From positions 44,558-108,557 of the forward strand of contig NZ_JAJDOO010000017.1 of NCBI RefSeq assembly GCF_020595055.1: DNA of 64,000 nt, read 5' to 3'. Shown here one piece after another: positions 35,395 through 44,913 of the stretch. The notes under the pieces were generated by a model. That model did not search any database. It saw nothing but the letters and a program-made list of their open reading frames with translations, and was not told the DNA's origin. Made by a program: the position numbers and the translations under genes. This DNA comes from Desulfosporosinus shakirovi. Its GTDB lineage: Bacteria > Bacillota > Desulfitobacteriia > Desulfitobacteriales > Desulfitobacteriaceae. Numbering within the stretch: position 1 is the stretch's first letter; every line of letters begins with the position of its first letter.

Positions 35395-37776
35395 GTGATA
35401 ATTAAAATTTCAGTGCGTAATTTGGTTGAATTTGTACTCAGACGCGGAAACTTGCAACCGGGATCCATAGGTGCTTCAAGGGCATTGGAAGGAATCAAGG
35501 CCCATCAATATATCCAAAAAATTAGTGGAACAGACTATGTACCTGAAGTTACGCTCAGTTACCTTTATCCTAATCAGGAAACCCAAGACGGTCGGGTGCC
35601 CAAGAGCATAAGCGAAAACCTCTGCTTAGAAATTAAAGGTCGTGCCGACGGTATTATAATGAAGGAATCCGGTGCTTGTATTGATGAGATCAAAACTACT
35701 TCCTTGGACTTAGATTTGATCGATGAATCATTCAGTGATTTGCATTGGGCTCAAGCTCAATGTTATGCATTTATGTATGTCATGCAAGAAGGCTTAGAAA
35801 CAATGGAGACACAACTTACTTATGTACAGCTTGATACAGTCCAAACCAAGAAATTCTTGAGAAGTTTTTCTCGGACAGAACTAACAGAGTTCTTCTTTAG
35901 TCTGGTCGATCAGTATTTGACTTGGGCATGTCAATTGCAAGAATGGGCGATGAAGAGAGACGACAGCATTCGGACAATGCAATTTCCCTTTGGAACCTAT
36001 AGACCAGGTCAGCGAGAATTAGCAGTAGCCGTTTATCAGACGATTAAACAAAGTCAGAAGTTGTTTGCCCAAGCCCCTACAGGTATTGGAAAGACTATTG
36101 GCACACTGTTTCCTGCCCTAAAGGCTATGGCTGAAGGGTTTAATGTGCAGATTTTCTATCTTACAGCGAAAACTATTACTCGCACGGTTGCCGAAAAAGC
36201 CCTGACAGATTTACAGTCACAAGGATTAAATATTAAACGTCTAACGTTAACGGCTAAAAGCAAACTGTGTTTTCTTCCCGAAGCGTCATGCTTGCCCGAG
36301 GACTGTCCGTTTGCACGAGGATATTATGATCGGGTGAGAGTAGCTGTGGAGGACTTATTTAAGGAGCAAGCTTGGACACGACAAATAATCGAGCTATATG
36401 CTCGCAAGCACGTTATTTGTCCTTTTGAGTTCTCCTTAGAAATGGCAAATTGGGCAGATGTGGTGATTTGCGATTATAATTATGTGTTTGATCCACGCGT
36501 CTATTTAAGGCGCTTTTTTCTAGAAGGAGGAGAGTACACCTTTTTGGTGGATGAAGCACATAATTTAGTAGACAGAGCAAGGGATATGTTTTCAGCGGAG
36601 CTGGGGAAGGAATCTTGGCTTTGTTTAAAGAGATTAACAAAAGAAGACGACTTGAGGCTGACTAAAAGTTTGACAAAAGTTAATTCTGCTTTAGTTAAAG
36701 AAAAAAAAGGTTGCACAGAAGCTGGTGAAAATGGGGAGAATGTTGAAAAGGAATCCCCAACCAAACTGATTCAAGCATTAAGGAACTTTGTTAAAGCGGC
36801 TGAATATTTCCTGAAAACGAACGAGCAACTGTTTTCTTGGCGGGAACAACTGGTTGAACACTATTTTCAGGCGTTAAGTTTTACCAGAACAGCAGAGAGT
36901 TATAATGAGCGATATGTTACTTATAAGTATTTAACAAGGGATGATTTTAAAATTAAGTTGTTCTGCCTTGATCCTTCTATGCGCCTAAAGGAAGCACTGG
37001 AAAGAGGTCGCTCCGCTGTGCTTTTTTCGGCGACACTGAGTCCGATGGAATACTTTATGAACGTTTTAGGCGGAGACCAAACGTCTTACAAACTTAAACT
37101 AACGTCTCCTTTTCCCCCAGAGAATCTTTGTCTGCTGATAAATGATCGTATATCTACTAAGTATAAGCAACGGGCCTCGACTTACGAGCAAGTTGCAGAA
37201 GCGATCTCGGCGGCGGTTCTATACAAAAAAGGGAACTATTTAGCCTATTTTCCTTCGTATCATTATATGAATGAAGTTTATCTAAGATATAAGGCACAAA
37301 ACCCTCAAGTGGACGTAATCTGCCAAAGTTCCGGTTTGACTGAAGAGGAACGAGAGGCTTTTTTAATAAGATTTTCACATAACCCCGAGCAAACCCTAGT
37401 GGGTTTTGTTTTAATGGGCGGGATCTTCGGTGAAGGTATCGACCTGATTGGGGACAGGCTCTCAGGAGCGATAGTAGTAGGAGTTGGCTTGCCACAGGTT
37501 TGCATGGAGCGAGAAATTCTTCGCACATACTATGAAACAGCAAGCCATCAAGGCTTCGAATTTGCGTATCTTTACCCTGGGATGAACAAAGTCTTACAGG
37601 CAGTGGGCAGGGTAATTCGCACAGAAAAAGACAGAGGGATTGTCTTACTAATAGATGAACGCTTCTCAAAAGCATCCTATAGAAAATTGTTTCCTGATGA
37701 ATGGAAAAAGGTGTGCAATCCTGGGTCACTAGACAGTATGCTGCCTGTTATTAAAAACTTCTGGATCTCAGATTGA
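35395..37776 (+). CDS. XPD/DinG-type superfamily 2 DNA helicase with N-terminal nuclease-like domain
   Basis: A 793-residue helicase. The N-terminal 200 residues look like a PD-(D/E)xK fold (ADGIIMKESGACIDEIKTT). Walker A is QAPTGIGKT (near 227), the DEAH box VDEAHNLVDRAR (near 385). Four cysteines of an XPD-like 4Fe-4S cluster lie between them (KLCFLPEASC, EDCPFARG, HVICPF). Motifs V-VI appear as FGEGIDLIGDRLSGAIVVGVGLPQ and QAVGRVIRTEKDRG. It probably unwinds 5'-3' during DNA repair; the nuclease-like domain suggests DNA processing. GTG start after GAGGAAGG. Confidence 0.88.
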   Translation: MIIKISVRNLVEFVLRRGNLQPGSIGASRALEGIKAHQYIQKISGTDYVPEVTLSYLYPNQETQDGRVPKSISENLCLEIKGRADGIIMKESGACIDEIKTTSLDLDLIDESFSDLHWAQAQCYAFMYVMQEGLETMETQLTYVQLDTVQTKKFLRSFSRTELTEFFFSLVDQYLTWACQLQEWAMKRDDSIRTMQFPFGTYRPGQRELAVAVYQTIKQSQKLFAQAPTGIGKTIGTLFPALKAMAEGFNVQIFYLTAKTITRTVAEKALTDLQSQGLNIKRLTLTAKSKLCFLPEASCLPEDCPFARGYYDRVRVAVEDLFKEQAWTRQIIELYARKHVICPFEFSLEMANWADVVICDYNYVFDPRVYLRRFFLEGGEYTFLVDEAHNLVDRARDMFSAELGKESWLCLKRLTKEDDLRLTKSLTKVNSALVKEKKGCTEAGENGENVEKESPTKLIQALRNFVKAAEYFLKTNEQLFSWREQLVEHYFQALSFTRTAESYNERYVTYKYLTRDDFKIKLFCLDPSMRLKEALERGRSAVLFSATLSPMEYFMNVLGGDQTSYKLKLTSPFPPENLCLLINDRISTKYKQRASTYEQVAEAISAAVLYKKGNYLAYFPSYHYMNEVYLRYKAQNPQVDVICQSSGLTEEEREAFLIRFSHNPEQTLVGFVLMGGIFGEGIDLIGDRLSGAIVVGVGLPQVCMEREILRTYYETASHQGFEFAYLYPGMNKVLQAVGRVIRTEKDRGIVLLIDERFSKASYRKLFPDEWKKVCNPGSLDSMLPVIKNFWISD

Positions 37777-37816
37777 ATTTGTTCAATAGGTTTCTTGGAG
37801 GAATTTGAATGTCGCT

Positions 37817-37856
37817 AAAACAAGCGAAATGTTACTAGGTTTAACGCTTGTTTTTG
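37817..37856 (+). terminator. Terminator of the corA-helicase unit
   Basis: AAAACAAGCG / CGCTTGTTTTT with an 18-base spacer and a T run; 40 bases after the helicase stop. Confidence 0.75.
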
Positions 37857-37903
37857 TGGTTTAATAGACGAGTACAAATATACAATAAATGAGGTTTTTG
37901 ATA

Positions 37904-38329
37904 ATGATAATGTATTTTTTTCCTATTGTGCTTATAGTCACATCAAATATTATTTATAATGTGTGTCAAAAGTCTACCCCTCACAGTGCCAACCCCTTTT
38001 CGGCTTTGTTGGTTACCTATTTGACTGCAGCTGTTTTAACTCTAATAGCCTTTCCTTTTTATAAAACGGATAAGGGTTTTTTTCAATCCTTTCATGAGCT
38101 AAATTGGACTAGCTTTGCCTTGGGTGTAGCGATAATAGGACTTGAACTAGGTTATTTGCTTGCGTACAGGGCTGGGTGGAATTTAAGCGTCGGGTCTTTG
38201 GTAGCAAATATTATTCTTGCTATTATGCTTATTCCCATAGGAATACTGTTTTACAAAGAGGGTTTTGCAGTTAACCAAATTATTGGGGTGGTATTTTGCA
38301 TGGTAGGGTTGGTATTAATCAACAAGTAA
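37904..38329 (+). CDS. Small DMT-family (EamA-like) membrane protein
   Basis: About 141 residues with four to five hydrophobic helices and charges only in short loops, the half-size EamA/DMT layout (one 'EamA' repeat instead of two). ASLVANIILAIMLIPIGILFYKEGF and the C-terminal GVVFCMVGLVLINK match the last helices of that family. Likely a homodimeric or paired small exporter; substrate unknown. The GAGG before the ATG at 37904 makes this a better start than the ATG at 37889. Confidence 0.7.
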   Translation: MIMYFFPIVLIVTSNIIYNVCQKSTPHSANPFSALLVTYLTAAVLTLIAFPFYKTDKGFFQSFHELNWTSFALGVAIIGLELGYLLAYRAGWNLSVGSLVANIILAIMLIPIGILFYKEGFAVNQIIGVVFCMVGLVLINK

Positions 38330-38377
38330 TAGTTATTAAATTGAACAATTTTAAGCAACTATAGGAGACGACATAAG

Positions 38378-39604
38378 ATGGATTTATTAGATGATATCTC
38401 AAATGGTATAGCGGAGGATCAGGGTTTGAGTTTATCTGCACGATTATTAACTTGGTACATAGAGGAGCAAAGGGACTTGCCATGGCGGAAGACCGGAGAC
38501 CCATATGCAATTTGGGTGTCTGAAGTCATGCTCCAACAAACTCAGGTGAAGACGGTTATTCCATATTATGAACGATTTTTAAAACGCTTTCCCAGCGTTG
38601 AAAGACTTGGAACGGCAAGCCTTGAGGATGTATTAACGATGTGGAGCGGACTTGGCTACTATTCAAGAGCCCGTCGTATGTGGGAAGGGGCTAACTATCT
38701 GATTCAAAAACTGGGTGGGAAAATGCCGAGAGATTATGATGAACTTCTGAAAATTCCGGGGATCGGCGACTATACTGCAGGAGCTATAGCCAGTATTGCC
38801 TTTGGGCAAAGAGTAGCGGCTATAGATGGAAATGTAAAGCGGGTAGTATCACGTCTCTTAGCTTGGTCGGAGCCGGTAGAGACAGTTCGAAGTTATCGCC
38901 ACTTTAAAGATCATCTTATGGCATGGCAATCAGCTCAAAAGCCTGGGGATTTCAATCAGGCTTTGATGGAACTAGGCGCGATGGTTTGTTCCCCCACGAA
39001 GCCGGACTGTAAAGGATGCCCTTTAGCCGAAGTTTGCAAGGGGTATTTGCAAGGCGACTTCCTGCGCTACCCTGTAAAAAAGCTTAAGGCTCAGCGCCAA
39101 GAGGTTACTCGCTTGACTTTTGTTCTGCGTAAAGGCAACTGTTTATATATTCAAAAACGCCCTTCCAAGGGGTTATTGGCTGATCTATGGGAGTTTCCTG
39201 GTGTGGAATTGAGTCTAGGGGATATTCATAGCTTGAAAGACAGTTTGCCTGTGATTAATATGGATGATTGCTTTGAATTTTTCAAACAAGCGGTGCCTGA
39301 TAGAGCATTTGATGCTCAAGTGAAAGACCAATTCGATAAAGGGATAAAGTTTAATGGTCCAGTTTGGTATACCTTTAGCCATCGGCGTTGGAAAATAATC
39401 TGGTCAATTATTGATCTGTCTCCAACCTTACGGGCAGAACCGACGAACGCCTCCTCCCTGAGAGAAATAGATGAGAAGTATTGGGCAGAACCTAAGGAAG
39501 TAAACGAGCTTGATAAGCAACGGTGGGTTTCCACCAATGAGCTGGGATTACTCCCTCTTCCGGTGGCTTTTACTGCCATCGTTGAAAAGTTGTTTGACGA
39601 TTGA
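38378..39604 (+). CDS. mutY: A/G-specific adenine glycosylase MutY
   Basis: A 408-residue repair enzyme. The HhH-GPD domain (about 25-200) has EVMLQQTQVKTVIPYY, LPGIGDYTAGA-type LKIPGIGDYTAGAIASIAFG and the catalytic aspartate in AAIDGNVKRV. The 4Fe-4S cluster follows in CSPTKPDCKGCPLAEVC (pattern C-x6-C-x2-C-x5-C). The C-terminal 150 residues are the NUDIX-like domain that recognises 8-oxoguanine. It removes adenine mispaired with 8-oxoguanine. AGGAGACGACATAAG precedes the ATG. Confidence 0.95.
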   Translation: MDLLDDISNGIAEDQGLSLSARLLTWYIEEQRDLPWRKTGDPYAIWVSEVMLQQTQVKTVIPYYERFLKRFPSVERLGTASLEDVLTMWSGLGYYSRARRMWEGANYLIQKLGGKMPRDYDELLKIPGIGDYTAGAIASIAFGQRVAAIDGNVKRVVSRLLAWSEPVETVRSYRHFKDHLMAWQSAQKPGDFNQALMELGAMVCSPTKPDCKGCPLAEVCKGYLQGDFLRYPVKKLKAQRQEVTRLTFVLRKGNCLYIQKRPSKGLLADLWEFPGVELSLGDIHSLKDSLPVINMDDCFEFFKQAVPDRAFDAQVKDQFDKGIKFNGPVWYTFSHRRWKIIWSIIDLSPTLRAEPTNASSLREIDEKYWAEPKEVNELDKQRWVSTNELGLLPLPVAFTAIVEKLFDD

Positions 39605-39875
39605 AGTTAGGATTATCTTTAAACGGTACACCTGAAACTTTGGACGATGATGATCCTCCAGATTGCCGACTAATGTCTCGATCCTTGGTGTAAATCAATA
39701 TGAGATTGCAAGAAATCTAATATAAAAAGATGATGGAATAAACACTAATTTCGTTTTTATAAGATTAATTTGTCAAATTACCAAGTAAAAAATATATATT
39801 GTATACATGGACTAAAACAGTTGAATGTGAGGTAGTCTCTATGTTACTTTAAGTGTATAACCTAGTTAATGAATA

Positions 39876-39940
39876 GAGCAAAGGCGCTCACAAGAAATTT
39901 TGTACTTAATTTGAGTGCAGTTCTTAGGAGCGTCTTTTTT
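39876..39940 (+). promoter_or_regulatory. ANTAR-type antitermination leader of glnA
   Basis: GAGC-AAAGGC-GCTC (39876-39889) is a perfect hairpin whose six-base loop has A1 and G4. A second hairpin pairs TGTACTT (39901-39907) with GAGTGCA (39913-39919). The first hairpin's loop and 3' arm, AAAGGCGCTC, can instead pair with GAGCGTCTTT (39928-39937), forming a terminator with a T tail. Other bases of the 39605-40239 gap, including the 300 between terminator and glnA, show no gene or further clear signal. Confidence 0.75.
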
Positions 39941-40239
39941 ATACTAGTCTGAAAGTATGACTTTACGTTATATACTTTCTGGTTAAGGTCCCTTCTCACA
40001 GTAATAGCTTAATCGCTATGTAAAGATTATGCAGGATATTTTGGCGGGATTATGAGCAAATTTTAGATGGACCATTTTCTAAGTTAATTTCCATATAATA
40101 AAAGACCTGCCGGCAATCTTTATTGTGGTTGGTAAGGGATTATGAACGATGACTGCAAACAAGATTTATATGGGATATAATAAGTCAATAATGGCGATTT
40201 AGTTCATATTTTTCACTTTGAGAAAGGAGAGCACCTCAA

Positions 40240-41568
40240 TTGCATTTTTCAAAAGAAGACTGTCTAAAATTTGTAAAGGAAAATGATGTTCGATTTATTC
40301 GTCTGCAGTTTACGGATATTGCCGGTAACATGAAGAACATTGCGATCACAGATAAACAGCTTGCCTCAGCTTTCGAAAACGGAGTCATGTTTGACGGCTC
40401 AGCCGTGGCGGGATTCTCCGGTATTGAATCGTCTGATATGTTTCTTTTCCCAGATCCGGGTACCTTCTCAGTCATTCCTTGGAGGCCGCAACAGGGCAAG
40501 GTTGCAAGAATCATATGTGATATTAAAAATCATGACGGTTCTCAGTTTGAAGGAGATCCCCGCTATATTCTCAAACGAACCTTAAAGAAAGTGCAAGACT
40601 TAGGTTATACCTTCCAAATTGGTCCGGAATGTGAGTTCTTTATGTTTTACAACAATGATGAAGGTCAGCCAACCACGATTACCCATGACTCGGCTAGTTA
40701 TTGTGATCTGGCACCCATTGACCAGGGGGAAAACACTCGTCGGGAGATTTGCATGGTCTTAGAGGAAATGGGGTTTGAAATCGAAGCATCGCATCATGAG
40801 ACAGCGGCGGGGCAACATGAAATTGATTTCAGATACACGGATGCTCTAACTGCGGCAGATAATATTATGACTTTTAAAATGGTAGTCAAGATCATTGCTC
40901 AACGAAATGGTCTGCATGCTACTTTTATGCCTAAACCGCTTCCCGGCGTCAATGGTTCGGGTATGCACATCAATATGTCATTGACCCAAAATGGTTCCAA
41001 CCTCTTTAGCGGGGGCCCAGGCACCACCGATATATCTGAAACGGCAAAGTATTTTGCTGCAGGGCTGTTGAGTCATATCAAAGGAATTACAGCTATCGCC
41101 AATCCTCTTGTGAACTCCTATAAACGGTTAAAAGCGGGCTTTGAAGCTCCGGTGCATATCGCCTGGTCTCATATGAACAGAAGTCCTTTACTAAGGGTTC
41201 CTGCGCCAAGGGGGGAGGGGACAAGACTCGAACTCAGAAGTCCTGATCCTACCTGCAATCCTTATTTAACCTTAGCGTTAGTACTGGAGGCAGGGCTTGA
41301 CGGTTTAAACAATCGTATGCCGCTGGTTGATCCAGTTAACGTTAATATTTACAATTTGACGCCTGAACAGGAGAAAGAACTTAAGCTTGAGCGGTTACCC
41401 TCAAATCTCTTGTTCGCTCTTGAAGAGATGAAGAAAGACCCTTTAATTCAATCTACACTTGGTGTGCATACGTTTAATAAATACTTAGTTGCAAAGGCTT
41501 TGGAATGGAAATCCTATGATGACTCCATTCATGCATGGGAGATTGATAAGTATCTAAAATCTTATTAA
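40240..41568 (+). CDS. glnA: Glutamine synthetase type I
   Basis: A 442-residue GSI-alpha enzyme, the short form without the adenylylation tyrosine region. Present are FDGSAVAGF-SGIESSDM, GPECEFFMF (metal ligands), the ATP site NGSGMHINMSL, HIAWSHMNRSPLLRVPAPRGEGTRLELRSPDP and CNPYLTLALVLEAGLDG. It makes glutamine from glutamate, ammonia and ATP. TTG start after AAGGAGAGCACCTCAA. Control is expected through the leader RNA at 39876, and its probable regulator is encoded 32 bases downstream. Confidence 0.96.
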   Translation: MHFSKEDCLKFVKENDVRFIRLQFTDIAGNMKNIAITDKQLASAFENGVMFDGSAVAGFSGIESSDMFLFPDPGTFSVIPWRPQQGKVARIICDIKNHDGSQFEGDPRYILKRTLKKVQDLGYTFQIGPECEFFMFYNNDEGQPTTITHDSASYCDLAPIDQGENTRREICMVLEEMGFEIEASHHETAAGQHEIDFRYTDALTAADNIMTFKMVVKIIAQRNGLHATFMPKPLPGVNGSGMHINMSLTQNGSNLFSGGPGTTDISETAKYFAAGLLSHIKGITAIANPLVNSYKRLKAGFEAPVHIAWSHMNRSPLLRVPAPRGEGTRLELRSPDPTCNPYLTLALVLEAGLDGLNNRMPLVDPVNVNIYNLTPEQEKELKLERLPSNLLFALEEMKKDPLIQSTLGVHTFNKYLVAKALEWKSYDDSIHAWEIDKYLKSY

Positions 41569-41600
41569 CTATCGTATCCCTGCTCAAAGGGGTGATTGTA

Positions 41601-42173
41601 GTGAGCGCAGGGAGTGTTTTAATCGTTTGTGGAAAAGCTGAAATGGCGAGCAGCATGCAAACGATGCTCATAAAAGAAGGTTTTTATCCGGTTAGCTGCG
41701 CTCATTCAGCCAATGAAGCGCGTAGGAATTTCTTTAACACCGTATTAGATATAGTAATTATAAGTACTCCGCTGCCCGATGAACATGGTACAGATTTGGT
41801 CTTTGATGTTCACGAGAAAACATCTGCAGGAATAGTAGTAATTGCAAGGCCGGAGCATCTGCTGGATATGCAATGCAGTCTTGAGAAAATTAATGCACTG
41901 ATTCTGCCTAAGCCCATTAATCGCTTAACATTGTTGCAAACTGTTCGATTCGCCCTGTCAGTACGAAATTCGATGGCCGAGTTAATAACTGAGCGGGATA
42001 GTTTAAAGAAGCGGATGGATGAGCGAAAAATTGTTGAACAGGCGAAGTGGATGCTTGTGGAAAAACTAAATTTGAGCGAGCCGCAAGCCTTTCGCCTTAT
42101 CCAGAAAAAAGCCATGGACTTGCGTCTTCCTCAGGTTCTGGTAGCGGAAGAGATTATAAAGAAGTACGAATAA
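41601..42173 (+). CDS. ANTAR-domain response regulator (RNA-binding antiterminator)
   Basis: A 190-residue protein: an N-terminal receiver-like domain (SAGSVLIVCGKAEMASSMQTMLIKEG; the phospho-acceptor region DIVIISTPLPDEHG is degenerate), a coiled coil near 125-145 (LITERDSLKKRMDERK) and a C-terminal ANTAR domain (VEQAKWMLVEKLNLSEPQAFRLIQKKAMDLRLP). ANTAR proteins bind paired hexaloop hairpins and prevent termination. The two leaders at 27641 and 39876 are the obvious targets. GTG 41601 is chosen because the GTG at 41592 is inside the AAAGGGGTGA ribosome site. A receiver without clear aspartate pocket suggests control by protein partner (for example PII or GlnA) rather than phosphorylation; that is speculation. 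Confidence 0.88.
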   Translation: MSAGSVLIVCGKAEMASSMQTMLIKEGFYPVSCAHSANEARRNFFNTVLDIVIISTPLPDEHGTDLVFDVHEKTSAGIVVIARPEHLLDMQCSLEKINALILPKPINRLTLLQTVRFALSVRNSMAELITERDSLKKRMDERKIVEQAKWMLVEKLNLSEPQAFRLIQKKAMDLRLPQVLVAEEIIKKYE

Positions 42174-42214
42174 AAGAGGGATACCTGGTTTTTTTGAGCC
42201 AGGTATCCCTCTTT
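42173..42214 (+). terminator. Terminator of glnA-ANTAR operon
   Basis: A perfect 16-base-pair stem, AAAGAGGGATACCTGG / CCAGGTATCCCTCTTT, with a T-rich loop, at the stop codon of the ANTAR gene. Confidence 0.8.
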
Positions 42215-42230
42215 ATCCAAGTGTAAGACT

Positions 42231-42249
42231 CCCACTTCTTGTAAGTGGG
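42231..42249 (-). terminator. Small hairpin after the PEP-binding protein gene
   Basis: CCCACTT / AAGTGGG with loop CTTGT, 20 bases past the minus-strand stop at 42270. T-run is weak. Confidence 0.4.
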
Positions 42250-42269
42250 ACCCCGTACTCTGCTGATTA

Positions 42270-44861
42270 TTAAGTGTCAGTGAAAAAACATTGAATCTCT
42301 TGTGTTGAAATATCAGAAATTAATTGTAATCCGGGTTTCCCGGGGGCAATATTATAGACCTTTATCACATTTCTCAAATTTGATTTTTCTGGAATCATAT
42401 CCACTGTAGTTTCAGCGAAGGTTTTTAGCAGATTTAACTGATAAATTGTTTCGTTTTTTTCCGGAAAGAGGGCTAGATAAAAAATCTCACTTTCAATCAT
42501 ATCTTGAAAAAAATGAGTTCCAAACGATACGTCTGGGAGGAATCCAGTGTTATGGTAGCCGATCTCGCCTAAAATAGAAACATGATTGAATTCTGCAAAA
42601 GCAACGGGAACTCCCAATGAAGGGATACGCGATCCCCACCTTCCGGGACCTAGGAGCAGAACAGTCGTTATCTCTTTATTGATTTGCTGATTAAGCCTGC
42701 CAACGATTCTGGCAACCTCGTATTTGTCAGATTGGCTTAGCAGGTTATAAGCATGTGGATCGACAATGATTACTTTATGGATATTTGTATATATGTTGCC
42801 ACCCATAAAGCAACCTTTGCTTTTGAAAAGAACTTGGTTTAAAGGAAGTGCTTTAGGGAATTCTATACGTTTTTTAAACCCCTCCTGAACCTGTAAGGGT
42901 CTGCATTGTAAGAGATTAATCTGATAGTTGCCATTGCTATTGAAGTTCACTGTGAACTCAATATCCACCGGATGACGATAGGCGGATTCGAGGGTTTTGA
43001 GAAGTTTAGAAAAGGATAATGGGAAATCGGTGTTTAAAAAAAAGGGATTAAAACTAAAAACCCAGGATTCTTTGCGTTTCAGCCCGAGTTGTTGGATTTT
43101 TTGTTCAGTTTCATGATCTCGTTCGGCGATCATTGTTTGATGCAAGTCGATCGGTTGATCCATCAGTTCTTGAATTGAAAGACATTCTTGCCGATTACGA
43201 CGGATGTTTAGTACATCAATTTTCTGCTGTGAATAGGCCTTAAAACTCCGCAGTCCGTCATAAGGGAAACATTGGGGCCGATCTAAAGCGGCAATTCTGG
43301 CATAATCTCCTTCAAGGCGATTCACAGCCCTAGTTCCCAGCCCGGCCACAAGTCGTATCATACCAGCGTTTGGATTTATCTGAGAGTCCCAAACGTACGT
43401 GTTGTAAGAAAATCCTACCCCTGCGATATCCGGGAAAAAGTAGTCCTGCTTATTTGATCCGGACACCCTTTGGACGAGGAGGGCCATTTGCTCATCTGAA
43501 TTGCTAAGATTGTGCTTATCCCTATAAGCTAAGGCCTCTTCACTTAGTGTACTGGCAAAGACTTCCCGAACAGCCTCAGTGAAGCGTTGATAGCGTTCAT
43601 CCAGAGTGCCTTGATTGATACAAAAGATACTTTCGTATTTCCCCGGAAAGGCATTTCCAAAACTATCTTCCAAAAGACTGCTGGAGCGCACAATAATTGG
43701 GGATTGACCGAAATATTCCAGCATCCTTAGAAATTTGTGCTTTATTGCCTCATTAAACTGTCCTTGGAGGATTTTCTCTCTGAGGTTTAAGGCTGTTCCC
43801 AGACCTTCTTGGGGGGCTCGTCGTTGTTCCATTTTAAGTTTCCATAAATCGTTATCAACCAGATAAGAGTAGTAAACATCTGAGCCAATATAAAATGAAT
43901 CATGGGGTTCTAGTTTGCTGCTCCATGTTTCAGATGCTTGAATTAGAATTTTTCTTGCCAGAAGCATCCCGACGGCTTTACCACCGATAGATCCAGAACC
44001 AATTAAACGTGATTTTATGGACAATATATCTTGAAGGGAAAAATGCACCGAAATCAATTCGAGAAACCTCTTATCGCGGGTCAAGAATATTTTAGATAAT
44101 TGATTAATGTGCTCTGTTGTTTGATTTTTAGTTAATGGGGAGGAGCAGAGTTCTCCGGCCCTTATAAATAGACGGTCCCAATAATCAAGATCTCTTTCAG
44201 GGTTTTCATCATTTTCGCCGAGTTGTGAATAGAGCGCAGCAACATCCCCACTGCTGGTTACAGGTATAAATCGGTCTCCATGAACAAGATGTGGCAGGAA
44301 TAATGTCGGCGTGTAACGATTCCAGACTTTCAGAGGATACACATAGGTTTTAGCGTCAACTTGAAAAATATCAAATAAGACCTGAGTGGTATCACGAATG
44401 ACGGCTGTGGTATGGAAAGAGTTATGATTTTTAAAAGTTGCAAAATATGCAATAGTATTTAGCTCATAAAGATAGGGACAAGTAACCTTAAAGAAATTCC
44501 CAATCATTGAATCAGTAGCCCAACGATCTAGAAGCTCAGATAAGCAGTCGAAAATATAAAATACATCTCGTCCTTCAAGAGTAATCTTCTCATGGATTTG
44601 GGAACAAAACTCTTCAAATCCGTTATCGGCATTGACTGGGAAAACCTCAATACTGTCATTGGTTATGAGCGGATCATGTTGTGTAAAGCGAACATAGATT
44701 ATCTTTTTTGATGAAATATTCGCTTGGATAAATGCAGTGACGAACCTCTTATATATTTCAAGGTTTCTAACTTGAAAAACAACATTATCCCCCATTCTCA
44801 GATGTTGAATGACGTTATCCAAAGAAGTAAAGCCAGTAGTTACAGTTTGAGGTCTTTCCAT
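42270..44861 (-). CDS. PEP/pyruvate-binding domain protein with KaiC-like N-terminus
   Basis: An 863-residue protein. Residues 1-200 resemble a RecA/KaiC-type domain (VTTGFTSLDNVIQHLRMGDNVVFQV) but lack a P-loop GKT. Residues 290-660 are a PEP synthase/PPDK N-terminal ATP-grasp domain: GSGSIGGKAVGMLLA, SPIIVRSSSLLEDSFGNAFPGKYES, VAGLGTRAVNRLEGDYAR and INLLQCRPLQ. The phosphohistidine and PEP-binding domains of PPDK are absent; the last 200 residues are unfamiliar (LLLGPGRWGSRIPSLGVPVAF). So it is not a normal PEP synthase. ATG 44861 with AAGGGAGGTATTTGAC is chosen over the frame's first codon. An attenuator-like leader lies upstream. Confidence 0.7.
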   Translation of the reverse strand: MERPQTVTTGFTSLDNVIQHLRMGDNVVFQVRNLEIYKRFVTAFIQANISSKKIIYVRFTQHDPLITNDSIEVFPVNADNGFEEFCSQIHEKITLEGRDVFYIFDCLSELLDRWATDSMIGNFFKVTCPYLYELNTIAYFATFKNHNSFHTTAVIRDTTQVLFDIFQVDAKTYVYPLKVWNRYTPTLFLPHLVHGDRFIPVTSSGDVAALYSQLGENDENPERDLDYWDRLFIRAGELCSSPLTKNQTTEHINQLSKIFLTRDKRFLELISVHFSLQDILSIKSRLIGSGSIGGKAVGMLLARKILIQASETWSSKLEPHDSFYIGSDVYYSYLVDNDLWKLKMEQRRAPQEGLGTALNLREKILQGQFNEAIKHKFLRMLEYFGQSPIIVRSSSLLEDSFGNAFPGKYESIFCINQGTLDERYQRFTEAVREVFASTLSEEALAYRDKHNLSNSDEQMALLVQRVSGSNKQDYFFPDIAGVGFSYNTYVWDSQINPNAGMIRLVAGLGTRAVNRLEGDYARIAALDRPQCFPYDGLRSFKAYSQQKIDVLNIRRNRQECLSIQELMDQPIDLHQTMIAERDHETEQKIQQLGLKRKESWVFSFNPFFLNTDFPLSFSKLLKTLESAYRHPVDIEFTVNFNSNGNYQINLLQCRPLQVQEGFKKRIEFPKALPLNQVLFKSKGCFMGGNIYTNIHKVIIVDPHAYNLLSQSDKYEVARIVGRLNQQINKEITTVLLLGPGRWGSRIPSLGVPVAFAEFNHVSILGEIGYHNTGFLPDVSFGTHFFQDMIESEIFYLALFPEKNETIYQLNLLKTFAETTVDMIPEKSNLRNVIKVYNIAPGKPGLQLISDISTQEIQCFFTDT

Positions 44862-44913
44862 GTCAAATACCTCCCTTGTAATTAATGAGCTGGGACATTT
44901 TAACAGGTGCAAA

